Positions 45,001 through 58,588 of a DNA stretch of 64,000 bases are shown piece after piece. The notes below the pieces were generated by a model. It made no database searches and was not told the origin of the DNA. It was given only the letters and a program-made list of their open reading frames with translations. The stretch covers positions 64,184,333 through 64,248,332 of the forward strand of contig OX419756.1 in NCBI GenBank assembly GCA_948567375.1. The letters run 5' to 3'. Within the stretch, counting starts at the first letter, position 1. Every line of letters begins with the position of its first letter. The stretch is from Lunularia cruciata (Eukaryota > Streptophyta > Marchantiopsida > Lunulariales > Lunulariaceae). The position numbers and the translations under genes are program-made.

Positions 45001-48000
45001 GGATGATATGTGAAATCATAAAGGGAGGCATGAGATTGGAGTGATAAAAGCATGGGATAAGGTCTAACTGACAAAGAATATTGCCATGGATGGAGAAAAC
45101 TTTATTACAAACTAAATCATCTCTTCTTTCATTTTTATAGGATGGATGATATGTTTGGAGTGAAAACATCTTTCTTCTCACTCTAGTAAGCATGGTTGGA
45201 GAAAGAGATGGATATAAGTGAAGGTGTGGAGGATAGAGATGATGACTATATTTTGCAGAAAGATATTCCTATGTTTAGTGCTTCACAAGTTCTATTGCAC
45301 CATGTGCACAACTCAACTCCTTCATTTATATCAAGCACACAATAAGGAGGCAAGATAGGTGGAGAAGAGGAATGCTAGTTAGAGGAAGAAATGAAATGAA
45401 ATGAAGGCTTGATTGGCAAGATAAAATACAACTTTGGATGTAGATGAGATTCCACAAGGAGAGAAAGATATTGATGGAACAACTTCAATCATGGAGGAAG
45501 ATGGAATCCAATGAGGAGAGAAAGATTCATCAATAGACGGGATTCAAGAAGGAGAGAGAAATGAAGACAAAGGGGGCAAATAAAGGAGAGTTTCAAAAGT
45601 GTCTTCTAAGATATTACCCATAGTAGCTTTTTTATTGGATTTATCAAAGATTATTGCATTAAATCATAAATAGTGGAATCTACAAAGAGATGTAAATTAG
45701 CTTAAATTTAAGCTTTGAGCTTGAGAAAGCTTGAGAAAATGAAAGTGAAAGTGGAGGCAGCAAAGAGAACAATAATTGAAATAGAAAAATTAAAAGTGAA
45801 AGCCCATGGGAGTTTTAGTGAAGAGAAAGGAAATCTAAAGCTTAGAAATGGAGATTCAAGAAATGGAAATGTTTGCAAGATATAGGATTAGGAGTTGGTG
45901 AGTGTAAGAAAAACTCCCAAGGATGTATGACTTTACTTCTTGCTTATCTTGAGTTTCATCTTCACCATCTTCATTCCTATGACCCAAAATTCCTAGTTCC
46001 CAAGTATACACATTCTAGAAGTGCAAATGACAAAAAGAGTGAGGATATTTTTATGTACTTCAGAATTTATTTGTATCTTTCCATGTTCAACAAAATATAA
46101 ATTTGTATTAAATTATAGAAGCATCAACTATCATTTTCACTTTCATTGTTATCAATGTATTCTACTAAAGTCACAAATTTCTTTGTCACCAATGTATTTG
46201 GCTAAAGTGCGGATGCACAAACCATCACTTCAAAATCATATATTCAATGTTATTTGAAAGTAGAAACTCCTTGAATGAAACCTCAACTCAAAACATGCTA
46301 AGAAATGGAGGTTCAAATTTGTTTTGATAATGGCACCATCATGTACAGAATCTGAGTAGATTTTAGTGGGCATTGGTGGGTGTTTGTGGCGGTTGGTGGG
46401 TGCTAGTTGGTAGTTGTGAGAATAAACATATACACAAAGAAGGTTTACTTGCAAAACACAAAATTTAAGAACTTGTGCAAACTTGAGAAAAAATATGCAC
46501 ATCTAACTATTGAGAATAAACATATGCACTATCAAGGTTTGCTTGTAGAACACAAACTTGAACTTGCACAAACTTGAACAAACTTTGGCTCATAAATAAC
46601 ATAACCTTAAACTTGTGCAAACATCTTCCTCTCCTCTCCTTGCTTCCTCTTTGTCTTGTTCCCAATTTCACTCTTAACATCTCTCTTCTCTATTTTACTT
46701 TCAGTCTCCAAAAGTCTTTTTTCTTGAATCCTCTCTCCCAAGAAAGATCTCTTCTCAAATCTAGACGCATAAAGTGAGTAGAGAGATTGTGCTTTTTGAT
46801 ATGAATTTGTACCTCTAAATCCCTAAACCCCCTCTTGGTAGAAGCTCTCTTACTCTCCTCCACCCTCAATCTCAAATCTTGATGAATGACTGAAATTTGA
46901 AACAAAACATTCATTTAAATGTGCTCAAAGTGCCCTTTCAAAACACCACTCTTCATTCATGAGAAGGAGCAACTAATAAACTACAAGAATTTAAACATAT
47001 TTTTTGGGGCCCGACTGCTATATCTCACCCAACACCAAATGGACACCATAATACATCAGCCTCACATGAGCACTAATGACCTTACTTGAGCATCCATGAC
47101 CTTACACAAGTACCTTCCAACGCACATGAGCAGTGACCAAAGCCAACAACATGACCCTAAACCTTCCAATATCATCTTACCAGCACAAGCAAGCACTTGC
47201 AAACATAAACAAGCACCTATAAACATTTCTACACATTTAGTGAATATACCTAGACATTCAAATATATAACACAAATTCAAATAAATATGTGTTGAACACA
47301 TTTCAATAGTACAACTAAAAAAATAAATTCATATATTGAAAATTTTACACATAGTCATGCATAAATGTATTGATCATGATCACATTTCATACATCTTCCT
47401 AATACTACTACTAACCACACCTCATATATTTTACAAAAGGCTCCCAATGTTTTATTCTCATTCACATTCATCAATCTTGGGTGTGGAGATTAATACAATG
47501 GACCATAACTATATTTCTGGTTTCCTCCCTATCTTTCTCTTTACCTTGGATATTTATAGTTATAGCAAGGTAAGAGGATGTTTTGAATCTTTACTTTTTA
47601 CATCAAGAAATGAAATTTCCATTTCTTCAATGAAATCTCCATCCTCTTTTGTACATATGTAAGATCTATTGATTATGAAGGACTATACATATGCTAATCC
47701 ACCTCAACAAGTATACATTTTTACTAGGGTTTTTAAGCTGAAATCTTAATTCTCAAAGTGAATGCCATCTAGCTTTTAGCACTCCTAAAGTTGCTTCTCC
47801 TTTGACCATGCTTGCTTGAAAGATGGCATTAAATGATTCATTGGAACATAACTGGACTTTCCAAGGAGATATTGATCAGTTTCTAAATGATCAGAGGCTC
47901 CTCTTTGGTTCAATTCAATCCATAGAGGGGGCTACTTTAAATATTCCATGTCATGATCCGGGCATTCCTACACTTACAATTCAAAACATTAAAGATTCAA

Positions 48001-48840
48001 AACACCACAATTACAACAAGCATTTAGAAAAAACAAGCATTTGAAAATATAATCCAACAACCATGGATATATTAGTTGCTACTGCAACACAACACTCTAA
48101 TATTGATTGTAACAATATTCTCATTATCAAATTTCCTTCGTGGCAACCAAGTGTGCACTATCATTGAATTTAAGCAAAGAGGGACTCAAATGCCAAAAAC
48201 ACACCCATGAATTTATATCATACATAATCATATACACTTACCCCCCGTGAATTGAATTATTCAGCTTTTATCATTGTATATCACTTGTCTATTAATGGAA
48301 TAAGAGCCCTTAAGACTAAAATACAATTCCTCGTCAATAGATGGTTTGGCAGAGAGCCAAAACAAAGTGCTATCCACCAAACCCATATATCCTAGAAAAT
48401 CTTTTAGAGCAAATGTGGATGAATCCTCCTTCTCTCATCCTTGTTTTGCCACCCTACCTCCTTCCTCATAATTGATAAGACGGCTATCACAATTCTCTTA
48501 TTGAATATAATTGTTGATCCTGCACTCTTTTCCCATATATTCAAGCTTTGGCTACACAAGCCCCATTTCCATGGTACCCAAATCAGTCCAATGCAAGGGC
48601 TAATTGGATCTACATTCTTCCTATATGTTTTCTTGAACACCTTATGATCTTTACTAAAATCTACTAGCACATGAAAAAAAGCCAATGTCTCTTTTAGTGA
48701 GCTGCCTAATCACTTTTGGATCAAGATCTCTAAAATAATTTATCATAAATTCAAAAATTTGGGTAAAAGAGATTCAAGATATCTGACTCTAAGGTATGAT
48801 TGAACAACAATAACATAAATAGCAACACAACTTTCTTTTG
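39046..48840. other. AT-rich degenerate DNA without a supported gene
   Basis: Up to about 39420 this may still be family-C LTR. Beyond it the sequence is AT-rich with only short frames. Several frames look like decayed retroelement protein, but none has a readable motif set except the weak gag-like piece at 43058. Confidence 0.45.
43058..43270 (+). pseudogene. Possible gag capsid remnant
   Basis: A 70-codon frame contains YEWMKKIENYFEFIELQPTD followed by a hydrophobic stretch, which resembles the W...IE.YF capsid pattern of retrotransposon gag. No other element parts are recognisable around it. Confidence 0.3.
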
Positions 48841-48844
48841 TAAA

Positions 48845-49430
48845 CCTCAAGGTATGACGATCAAATATGAGATTGTGGAAGGAGGAAGTCAAAAGTTGAA
48901 TATCAAAGCAGAAGTCTGTAGCTTGATGCCCACGGATCAAGATGAGGTTGATTGTCAAGAAAGATTCATGTGGGAATCAAATGTCAAAGATTTGGTTGAG
49001 GATTAAAAAGAGAGAGGCTTTGCAAAGATCGTATGTCAAGAAGGAAGCCCAATGTAATCAAGTGTCAAAAACAGAAACTAGAGGAGTATAATCAAATATC
49101 AAAAACAGAAACTAGAGGTCGATTGGGGATTACAAAATGAAAGCCTGTGCAAAAGAAACCTCAAGGTATGATAGTCAAAGACGAGATTGAGGAAGGAGGA
49201 AGCCAAAAGTCAAATGTCAAAGCAAACGTCTACAACTTGATGTCAACCGGTCAAGATGAGGTCTATTGTCAAGAAAGAAGCCCGTGGTAATCAAATGTTA
49301 AAGATTTTTTGGAGATTTAAACAAGAGAGCCTTTGCAAGGACAGTGTGTCTAATTAGGAAACTCACTATAGTCGAATGTCACTATAAAGACAAAAACTAG
49401 AGGTCAATTGAGGATTACAACAAGAGAGCA
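48845..49430. repeat. Tandem duplication with 314-bp period
   Basis: CCTCAAGGTATGA starts at 48845 and 49159, and the following 280 bp or so match between copies. Unit 1 also contains a 34-bp internal repeat (starts 49056 and 49090, core TCAAAAACAGAAACTAGAGG). No coding reading persists through it. Confidence 0.85.
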
Positions 49431-49439
49431 TGTGCAAAG

Positions 49440-51832
49440 AGGGATAGGGGATTACATAGGGATGGGGGATTACACATGGAGCTTGTGCAAAGCTGTGCAA
49501 ATGGGGAAGTTATGGTTCCTTGTACTACTTGGTTTGTTTCTCCCATCCCTTGGAATATTAGGGTTAATTCAAATCAACTTACATCAATGCTCTAATTAGC
49601 GTTTACAGCTGACACGTAGCCGGAGGATAGACGAGTCCTCTACGCGTCGCCCTTTCCATCTCCCATAGCTTTTGATGGAAAATTCTATCACCTGCGCATA
49701 AATTACCCAAAAGTCATCTCGCTGAGTCCGCATACAAATCTTATGAACTATTATTGAAACCCTTAGTGTAATAGAGTTCATTTAATGTTGCAATTCTAGT
49801 TCGAAGTCATATTATTAAATATTTACGGTCAAATAGAGTCAAACCGGTCGTATATGATATATGGTAGAATTTGATGCACAACAACCCTTATCGAATCATA
49901 TTGTAAATTTTGTTTAATAATTTTTAAATTTTACATTTCTTCAGTTTCTTAAAGCTTACAAGGTGAGTGTACCGGGGTCACTCTTCAAAGATTACGGTAC
50001 ACAGTTCATGCTAGTCGCATCAGGGCTTATGGTACAGGTTATTCTCGTAGCATTCTTGTGGGAATTAATTTGGTTGATATTTTGCAATTTTTCGTCATCA
50101 AATTTTGATCTTATTCAATGCTAAAGGATATGATCAGTGTAATTGTCCTAATTTTGTTTGGCCATGATTTTATTCTGTCAAATCTACACCTTAAAACCCT
50201 CACTGAACACAATCAATAAACACTAAGAAGAAACAGTCAAACTATTTATAAATCTGCACGACAACAGTAACAACTTCATCAATGCCGTGGTATCTGTTTG
50301 GCATACCCAACACCCTCGTACCGATTTTCTGATGGAGTACTCATGAGTGCGACCCACAAGTGCGATCACAAATGGTTGAATTGAAGGATTGAGCTTTGCA
50401 GTAACCAGCGGGCTCTGCAGGAGTAGCAGTAGGGCAGAAAGGTTCTTCCCTCGAAAAGAACTCTGATTACAGAAAGTGGAGAATTGGAAGCATTCGAAGG
50501 AAAGATAGAAGCCGCACCTTGGCAAACCTGGAAAGGCATCGGCTATAGTACTTATGGAGTGAAACAGAGTTAGACACCGAAATGAGAGAGGTGATGTGCA
50601 TGTCCGAAATCTGCACTGAATGAAGTGCTGTAGTGCTCGGGTCTTCTCTGCCCACAGAAAGGTGATCACGATTTCCTTTTCTTTGCAAGGCTTATACATT
50701 TTACAAAGTCCACGTTCTGTTCACTCTTAAATAGTGTCTTTCGAGATTGCAGCACCAGGATGTCATTGATATGTTCCCCGTTCTGGGGGTTTCCTCCGTG
50801 AGTTCACCGCCAGTTACATCTCTTTCTCCGTATATGTAGAACTTTTGGCAAGAATACACAGTTTGTACAAAACACGTCGTAAATGAGTGCAGATACTGTG
50901 ACAGCATCTACGTGGCCAACAAAATCTTTCAAGCATCCAATCCCAAATAGGAAGGAAACCGTGGACAGAAAGCAAATCAAACTGGAGTCCTAATTCCGTT
51001 AGGAATTTGATATTGTCAAAGAATAGGTTGATGTTCGAAATTCCCTTCTCATTTCAATTTGAAGGAAGAAAATTGGAAAGGAAAAGGTGACAAATTCACT
51101 ACCGTAGTGTACAAGTGGGGTCGAATAATCACCCCGGCCTTGAATTTGCGGCCATTTTGTTTCGTGAAACGGAAACCGTTGGCACCAACACACGTGCGCT
51201 ATGTCTACAGAAAGGTTATGCCAAGACGGAGAAGATGGATAGTTATAGAACTTTCTGTGTTTCTGCCTATGTTCTCGAACATGATGAAGGAGGTTGGAAA
51301 ATTGAAGCAATTCTAGCTGTAAATCATGAAGGCCGGACGCTCCACTACCCAAGCGTGTAAACAATGTCCGCACGGGACAAAAAGTTTATTTTCTCTTCCT
51401 CCCTCCTTCTCTCTTGCTACAGAGATCATGGAATTCAATACAACGTTGACCACTCCTTTCACCGAAAGTCTGCGAGAGCATCCACGCACCTGTTTCTCCG
51501 TTGCCTATTTTGGTACTCTATGATACAAAAGGAATCCTACGGAAATATATGAAATGAGAGCAGAAGCTGTCTGTAGCACGGGGAATCTACTGCTGAGGAC
51601 AGATCCGACGCAAACTATGAACAAGCGCCTCTAAGCTACAAGGCTTGCAACAAAACTGTCATCATCTCATGCATTCCATCCGGATATATGAGAATGGGAG
51701 CAGAAGCCGTTCGCCGAACGGGAGATCCAGAACCCACTTAGGACAGAACCGAAGACATGCCAATGGTGAAGCAACGAAAGGCAAGCAAGAACGGACGCAA
51801 ACTGAAGTCAAGTTGGATGTAGTTAGGTCCCA
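49440..51832. other. Region between the repeat block and the CLC gene
   Basis: Base composition becomes more balanced from about 49600. Frames such as 50223-50699 minus and 51059-51360 plus are open but unrecognised. The right end probably contains the 3' untranslated part of the CLC transcript. Confidence 0.4.
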
Positions 51833-54800
51833 TCATCTGAGCAAAGGATGATGGGGGTAGAGATATCCAGGCATAAAGTCATGACGGGTGAGCAGTCCCA
51901 CTATTGGACCTCCCTGTTGGACACAGTTTCAAACAACTTGATTAGCTCATTTCACAAATCTTTTCATCAACTCTTAGAATACTTGTAGAGCTTCTAAAAC
52001 CTGGAACGATACACACCATACTTCTGGGGGCCTCTATTTGTCACCGAGCAGGCTACTTCCCCTTGGAACACTTAAACTCAAACTTATCTTCTTTCTACAA
52101 TTGTGCACATATTCATTAAGTTCAATTTCCCGCTTGCTATAAAATGTGAGACAGGCTCTGAAGGATGGTGGAAGATAATTACCTGCTCGGAATGGCATTT
52201 TTTGGGGATTACACAGAGATGACGTAGCCCAAGCTGTCGAAACAATGTGAAGGCTTTGGCCAGGGACATTGTCTCCACAACCGTATAAGGCGAACTGTTT
52301 GTCACGAAGCGTAGATCGATGTACTTCTCCTCTTCTTCTGGGCTGATACGCAAATTTTCGATTTTTATGCTCTTCCCAGATCCGGGTTTTGCAAAGTCCA
52401 CAGACGAGAAGTGGACTCTATCCGGATCGTAAGAAACGTTTTGGCTGGACAAAAATTCCCTTTTCTCCAACAACACCATTATATGAGACCGCAAGACCAA
52501 GCCAGTCAAGACAGTTCCTCCCTCCTCGAGAACAGGAAATGCGTTATGTCTCGTATTGATCAAAACGTCCACGACGGTACCAACTCTTTCTACAGCATTG
52601 AACTGCATAGACAGCCCACAAACAAATATTAAATTTGTGGGTACAATAAACTAAAGCCATCAAGCGGACCATGTTTGGCCCGGGCCCTTTGGATCAACCA
52701 TAAACCAGATCGCTTATATTTGCAGGCATAACCTGCGTCATGAGTCTCACATGTACGATACCATGTAACCTCCAAAAGCAATCTAAGGCTCCGTCATCTT
52801 GCTGAGCGTCATCAAACTTGAATCGCGCATGATTGCAATACAGACGTAAAAAGCCTGACAGTAAATTACCGTCTTCGGCGGACCAGAAATGGCTTCCCTA
52901 GCCGTCAAATGGCGCATGAAGGGTTCTGGGTGAGCATCCAGGTACGGGAAGCCTTTCAATTGAACATGCATATCGAAGACTGCGTCATTGAAAGAATCCC
53001 CGACGGTTTTTGACACGAGGAGTACGAGCATTATGAGCGGAAGCATCTGCAAATTGTTTGTGAGCTCCAAGAGGATAATGCACAATGAGACAGTCATCCT
53101 CATTGATCCTCCCAAAAATGAAGCTGCTCCCAAAAGTGCGTAAACTCCCTCGTCTAATCTGTCATCTCCTGCAACTGGAGTCATCATCATTCCGACGAGT
53201 CTACCGTATGTCGCTCCACAGAGAATAGCAGGTACGAAAAGCCCGGAAGGAACAGCAATTCCATATGTGATAACCGCAAGAGTGTATGAAGCAGCCAAAT
53301 AAATCAGGAGTGAGGACTTCCGAAACTCCCCGGGTGTTCCAGTGCTGAAGAGGTTTCTGGTGGCATCGTCATTTGTGTTAAAAAACAGGTTCGCCAAGTC
53401 GTTATAGGTCCCAGGAGGACAATGGAAACCCTTGAAATTCGCCGCTCGGCCATGAGCAGGACATTCTGCTCCAATCGGAAATTGACCTACTTTGTGTTCT
53501 GGGCAAGGTCTGCACTCTGCCATCCATGGTAGTCCAAAGCTGATGGACGCTGTAATGAATGCTATGATGCAGGCTTGCCAGACCTTAGCAGAAGGCCATC
53601 TCCTGTATACGTAGTAATACTCATCAGCAAAAGCGCACACTTCTGTCAAGTAGATCACAAACAGGAAAGAATCGGATTCCGTCTCAGCTATAGAGGTCTT
53701 TACGCGGCAGAACTGGTGATCGTAGAGACTTAGTTTGAGCCAACTGGTTTTAGTGAGGTAGGAAGTACGTACTTGTTGAGAATCCCACCAAAGGAGAGGA
53801 CAATCTTCGAATTTAAATGATTGAAAAGACTTCCCAAAACGCCTCCAATGATACCCAGAACTATGACAGGTAATAGCTCCAAAAGCCCGTACTCGCTTTT
53901 TACCCCTTCCACGTCAAAAATAATCAAACCTCCTTCTCCAAAGAGCCCGCAAGTTCCACCTTTGCACCATGCCATTCCTGTCCTCAGTACCACTGCCACG
54001 ACTGCAGTGGTAAAAAATGCTCTCCACAACAACGGACTCCTCCACCTGCGTCAACCCTACAGATTAATTTGTGCTCCAAATTGTGTAGGTTCTTAAAAGG
54101 GAGGAAACACGCATGACGGACTCCTAAGTTACAGTTGAGAAGTAACGAAACGTTAATTTAAGGGCACTGACTGCTACGACTGTGTGACCGAACCTGCGCT
54201 TCTAGCTCTTTCAGGGCAGCTCATCCGAATCTGTCACAACAATACTAGTGACAAACATGTACCATGAACTTGCAATGTCCTAAAAACAAAAATTTCGCAG
54301 GTTCCTCCTGGGATCAGACACATGATCCGAGTTCCATCAAGGAACGAAGGCTGAAAACAAAGAGAGACGTACCAAGAGGTGACCTCCTCAAGAGCGAACA
54401 GGACTCCTCCTACTGGAGCTCTGAAAGCTGCCGCAACTCCTGCTGCACTCCCACAAGTAACCAAATCTCTACGATCTCTGTCATTTTTGAAGTAGCGAAG
54501 CCACCGCCAGGTGAGATGATATTTCCTTGACCCACCTTGGCCAATTATCGACGCCATGCAGGATCCGATATGCACCAACGGACCCTCCTTTCCAACTATC
54601 AGACCTCCCGATACGGTGCAAATACAACCCACAATCTGCACTCGAACCATTGAACAGTTCAATTCCCAGATTCTCCTTCCGAGAAACGTGAAGCAGGCAT
54701 TGAAAACTCAAGTATGCATAGCTTGCATCGGTGAAAGTACTCACCTTCACGAACAGAGTTTTCAAGGAAAAAATGTTGGGAGTATCAACTCCATTGAGAT

Positions 54801-56587
54801 AAGCTTTGACTTCGGGAATTCCAGAGCCTGCCGCGGCGGGCGAGATGTACACACATAGAAGAGATGACACTAGTATCAAACCTACGTTGCTTCCTGCGTA
54901 GAGTAAAAAGGCTGGCCAGAACCTGCACCGATTACACAGGAAGAATAATCAACTCTCGGTTCAAAGTCTACACAACATTAAAACTCTCAAGCATACTCGG
55001 AATTCGTCAGAGGCTTATTTATGCCCATACGCCTAAAATTGTGTGAAGTTGGAACCGTGCCTTCCATGGGTACCGGTACCCACCCGCTGCTCGACATTGA
55101 ACGCGTCGTCGCAAGAAACTTAAGTCCAGCAATATTTTCCACAGCCATGTTGATGCCAAATCCCACTAGACCTGTTAGCACACCGAGTAAGAATACAAAT
55201 GTCCACTTCAGAAACACATATTGAAGAATCTCGTGCTTCGTCCTCGAGCGCCAGTCTTGCCGAAATAATTCATTTTCTATCAACCTGCAACCAGCGAACC
55301 GATTATCAATGCGCAATTTAAACTGCTCTGAACCAAGTTTCCTAAGCTTGTACGCCTATCAAAGACTACCACACCTCAATTGTTTAGTACAGTAGACTTG
55401 CAAGGGGTCTAAACTAAGCCCCAAATGTACCAAAATTCAAAGAACAGGTGCCAAATGGAAGTGCTTGGCAAAGTAGCTCAAGTGACGGTCGTATGAACTC
55501 TCCAGTGTGACTTGACATTCGAAAGACACAGGTACTCCACATTATGCCAACAGTTTCAAGGCGCCAAGATTGATGCAATTTAGCTGCCAGATTAAGTTGA
55601 TCTGCAAATAAGTTGTGAGAATTCTAGTCGAACGTGGAATCTCTAGATGGTGAAGGTACTGAGGGACTAGATGACAGACAGATCGTTAGAAAAGTTCACA
55701 AATCAACATCCGTTTGGAAACTAAAAAATGATGAATGAAGATTTTGTGTACGTGCAACCATACAAGCTATAACTTCAAGATGTTGTTAGACGAAACTGAA
55801 CACCTGCTCTCAGTTGAGAGCGACTCTTTTTAGATGAGGTCCAGCGTATCGGACATCCATGGGCGGTCCCCAAGGTTTGAACCTATACTCAAGTAGAGAT
55901 TACAGATCCAGCATCCTCGCTGATCCTTCCCTTGTGATATGCAGGTGTCCGAAAAGCAACTAGATTCATCGCAGTAAGCTAATGAGTATATATCGAGTGT
56001 CCTCGTATTACAGGAGTGATCTGTTCCGGGCAGATTGCGAGAGCCATGTAAAGAAGGTATATTGAGCGTGAATATGAAGCCCGTTCGTATAAACACAGTT
56101 ATATATTCACGTAGGACTAAACAAGATATAAATTGTGATTTCAAAAAGGTGAACATGCGCAACCCCTTCCAAACCCCAAGTCCAACCTACAGATGTAGAT
56201 CAGGAGAAGGCAGGATGACTAAGATGAAAATCACATGAAAGAGATTTGATTTTGACAAGAAAATCAAGCTAGGATTCACTCAATCACAGACTTAACCTGC
56301 AGTACATGAATAAATTCAGAATCAGAAATGGATTAGCAAACTTACTCGTAATCAAGACTTTCAATCGGTGATATGTTAGCTCCCACCATTGCTTGGTGCT
56401 TTTCGACGCTGTAATCGACATCAGGAAGGAGAGTTCTCTTCCTTTGCAGCAAAGGTGTATGTGGACCACTCTTATCGCTAGGACTCATCAATGCGTCCCG
56501 GGGACTGACCACTGACTCCACATCTGATTCGTTGGCCGGGATAGGTCCCATGGTAGTCCGCTCCAAACTGGTCCGAAGGTGCTCCAT
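51833..56587 (-). CDS. CLC: CLC-family anion channel/exchanger, plant CLC-a/b/c type (8 exons)
   Basis: A membrane protein moving chloride or nitrate, usually on the vacuole or other endomembranes, as a channel or anion/proton exchanger. Predicted coding exons (minus): 56587-56346, 55284-55084, 54922-54745, 54635-54373, 54045-53773, 53602-52870, 52602-52183, 51913-51833; all introns are GT-AG. They join without frame break into about 796 residues, close to Arabidopsis CLC-a/c (about 775-779). Landmarks: soluble N-terminus; LIENELFRQDWRSR (82-95); selectivity motif GSGIPE (180-185); GKEGP with gating Glu 224; FALEE (287-291) with the proton-glutamate region; GLFVP (506-510); two C-terminal CBS domains (about 635-690 and 735-793); end TRHDFMPGY. 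Ser, not Pro, in GSGIPE favours chloride over nitrate by analogy with CLC-a. An in-frame stop upstream supports the start. Confidence 0.93.
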
Positions 56588-57430
56588 GTCGCTTCTCAGT
56601 TCTCCTTCCCTTCTCCCTTACTCTGCTGACATATCCTTTTCCCCCTCCCTAGATGCAAATTCAGCCCAATCGGGGTTCAGTTTCATTTGAACTCTAATTG
56701 CTTGGCTAATGAGCCATATCTCTGGGAAGCACGTTGCAACAGAACGGAGGAAGTCCCGATCGGCTCATAATGAACAAGCCTCCGCCGATCAGCGTTTCCA
56801 AGAGAAGAGGAGTCTTGCTCGCTTCCAAGGGTGCACCGCGTCTCCAATCAATCAAATTTACGCGCAGATGCAGCTGATATTTCCAAATTTTATCACTCTA
56901 AATTCCTCCTCAACAAGATACAGAGATTCCCGTGCCGAGAGAAACAGTTACTGTGAAGTGAAAGAGTAAATCGATCAACCAGCCTTCAGAGGCTCTCACT
57001 GTGCGCTTTCAACTCAAACGAACATGCAGGATAACAAAGAAGTGCAGAAACTAAGACCGACATCCACTCTCACCGAGCCACAGATCTCAGAGGAAGGGAA
57101 GAGGGACGATTAATCAAGACATCTAGGGAAGAAGGAATAGTTGAATCTCGTGAAAGACAGAAACAGAGGATAAGAAGAAGCTAACAGGACGGACAACAAA
57201 CCAAAGAAAACTGCGAAACAAATAAAGAAAGATCAGGGAGAGGAGCAACAGAGGATGGAGTAGGGAAAGGGATCAGCAGCGAGCAGCCCAGCCGAGAAGG
57301 ACCTGTGTATTCCGTCGATTCTCGTGGAGGATCTGTCAACAAGCACTCACCAATCCTTAACTCAAACTCCTGGCTCGCTCATCTCCCTCTCTCCCTCCCT
57401 CTCAATTTCTCCCTACTCCATCCTCTCAGC
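56588..57430 (-). promoter_or_regulatory. Leader and probable promoter of the CLC gene
   Basis: On the minus strand this region runs from purine-rich tracts (complement of the CTCCCTCTCTCCCTCCCTCT tract near 57385-57410) down to the start codon. An in-frame ATG at 56628 is closed by a TAA four codons later, a possible four-codon upstream frame. No clear TATA box. Confidence 0.4.
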
Positions 57431-58588
57431 TCGCTCGCTTGATTCCCAGTACACCTGATCAAACGCAGCGCGCAAGCTTTGTCCAGCGGGTGGGACATAC
57501 ATGTCAAGTCGGTGAGGGGCTGCCACCCAGGTTCCGGAGCAACAAACAGACAAGGCCTACGATCTGTACTCAGCACAAGGCGGCTACTAATCTGGTACGG
57601 ATTACCCCGCAGCTGCGCAAGATGGTTGTTTCCGTGCAAGCAACAACAACAGGAGGAAAGCGAGACGCCAACCTTGGAAGTCTTCCACATTACGCCGTAC
57701 AAGGAGAACCGGGTTGGAGCAGGCAAGTCCGAGCTACGTGGTGCACCACATACGTCGCTCGGTCACTCCATCGCCTTCTTTTGACTGATCACAAGGTCAC
57801 ATTTAGCATCTTTCTGCGCATTTTAAGGCTCCCTGTCTCCGAGATTTCGTTAGCATCTTATCTACTAATCTGGTACGGAATGGCAATGTCATGTGCAGTC
57901 CTGAAAGACTGTTGGGTGGATCTACCATGTAGACAATATACCGTTGGACTATGGTCGATCTATAAAGGGGAGAAGGAGACTCTTGTTTCATTGTAGGATA
58001 ATGCTGCACTGCATAATATTTTCCAACGAGATGATTTTTTTTGCTAGGAGATCTTAGGTAGCATTTGGTATAGTCTCTTCTAGTATCATGTGTCAAAGGA
58101 TTTATTTTCTCTTCGTGGTTTCGCTTCCTTGATTTTACTATCGAGTCTGAGCCCTTTTGATAGGAAGATTATGGTGATCTTTGGTAATATAACCAACCAG
58201 AGACATTTGAATGTATGAGAGAGGATTTGACAAGTAGTAAGATATCTCTACTGATCTCATGCGGAAAGGTAAACCTATTATCTGTAGAGGAGATGACATT
58301 TAGAACATTTTTGGGTAGTTGAGCTCTCTTTGCACCTTTACTTTCCTCTCATTTTTGTGGTTACTAATAGGCTAGTTTTGGAGACTTATAACGGTGTCCG
58401 AGGTGGAGGAAGGATACTTTTCTCTCCGAGTGTTATTGCAACATATGAGTGATGGTCTATTTCCACAGGCATGGGAGTACCTTCCATCCTTTGCTTCATT
58501 ACCATCAGATTGGACAAGAGGTTTGCAGTCTTCCTTGATGGAGCAATAGTATCAACATATACTACATTCTCTCTTATTTGACTCATTC
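57431..58588. other. No supported gene
   Basis: The left part is fairly GC-rich, with long overlapping frames on both strands (57439-57996 plus, 57379-57726 minus) that match nothing known. The rest is AT-rich and may be the decayed upstream part of the LINE-like element. Confidence 0.4.

Noticed and set aside
39760..45200. Possible antisense copia-type element
   Set aside because: General base pattern is suggestive, but no integrase or RT motif could be read in any frame.
50223..50699. 158-codon minus-strand frame
   Set aside because: No domain, no splice-linked partner and no neighbouring support.
51059..51360. Overlapping plus-strand frames downstream of CLC
   Set aside because: Protein-like in places but no recognised family; they lie where the CLC 3' untranslated region is expected on the other strand.
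57439..57996. 185-codon open frame on the plus strand
   Set aside because: No recognisable domain; a long open frame overlaps it on the other strand; composition follows local GC richness upstream of the CLC gene. Probably chance.
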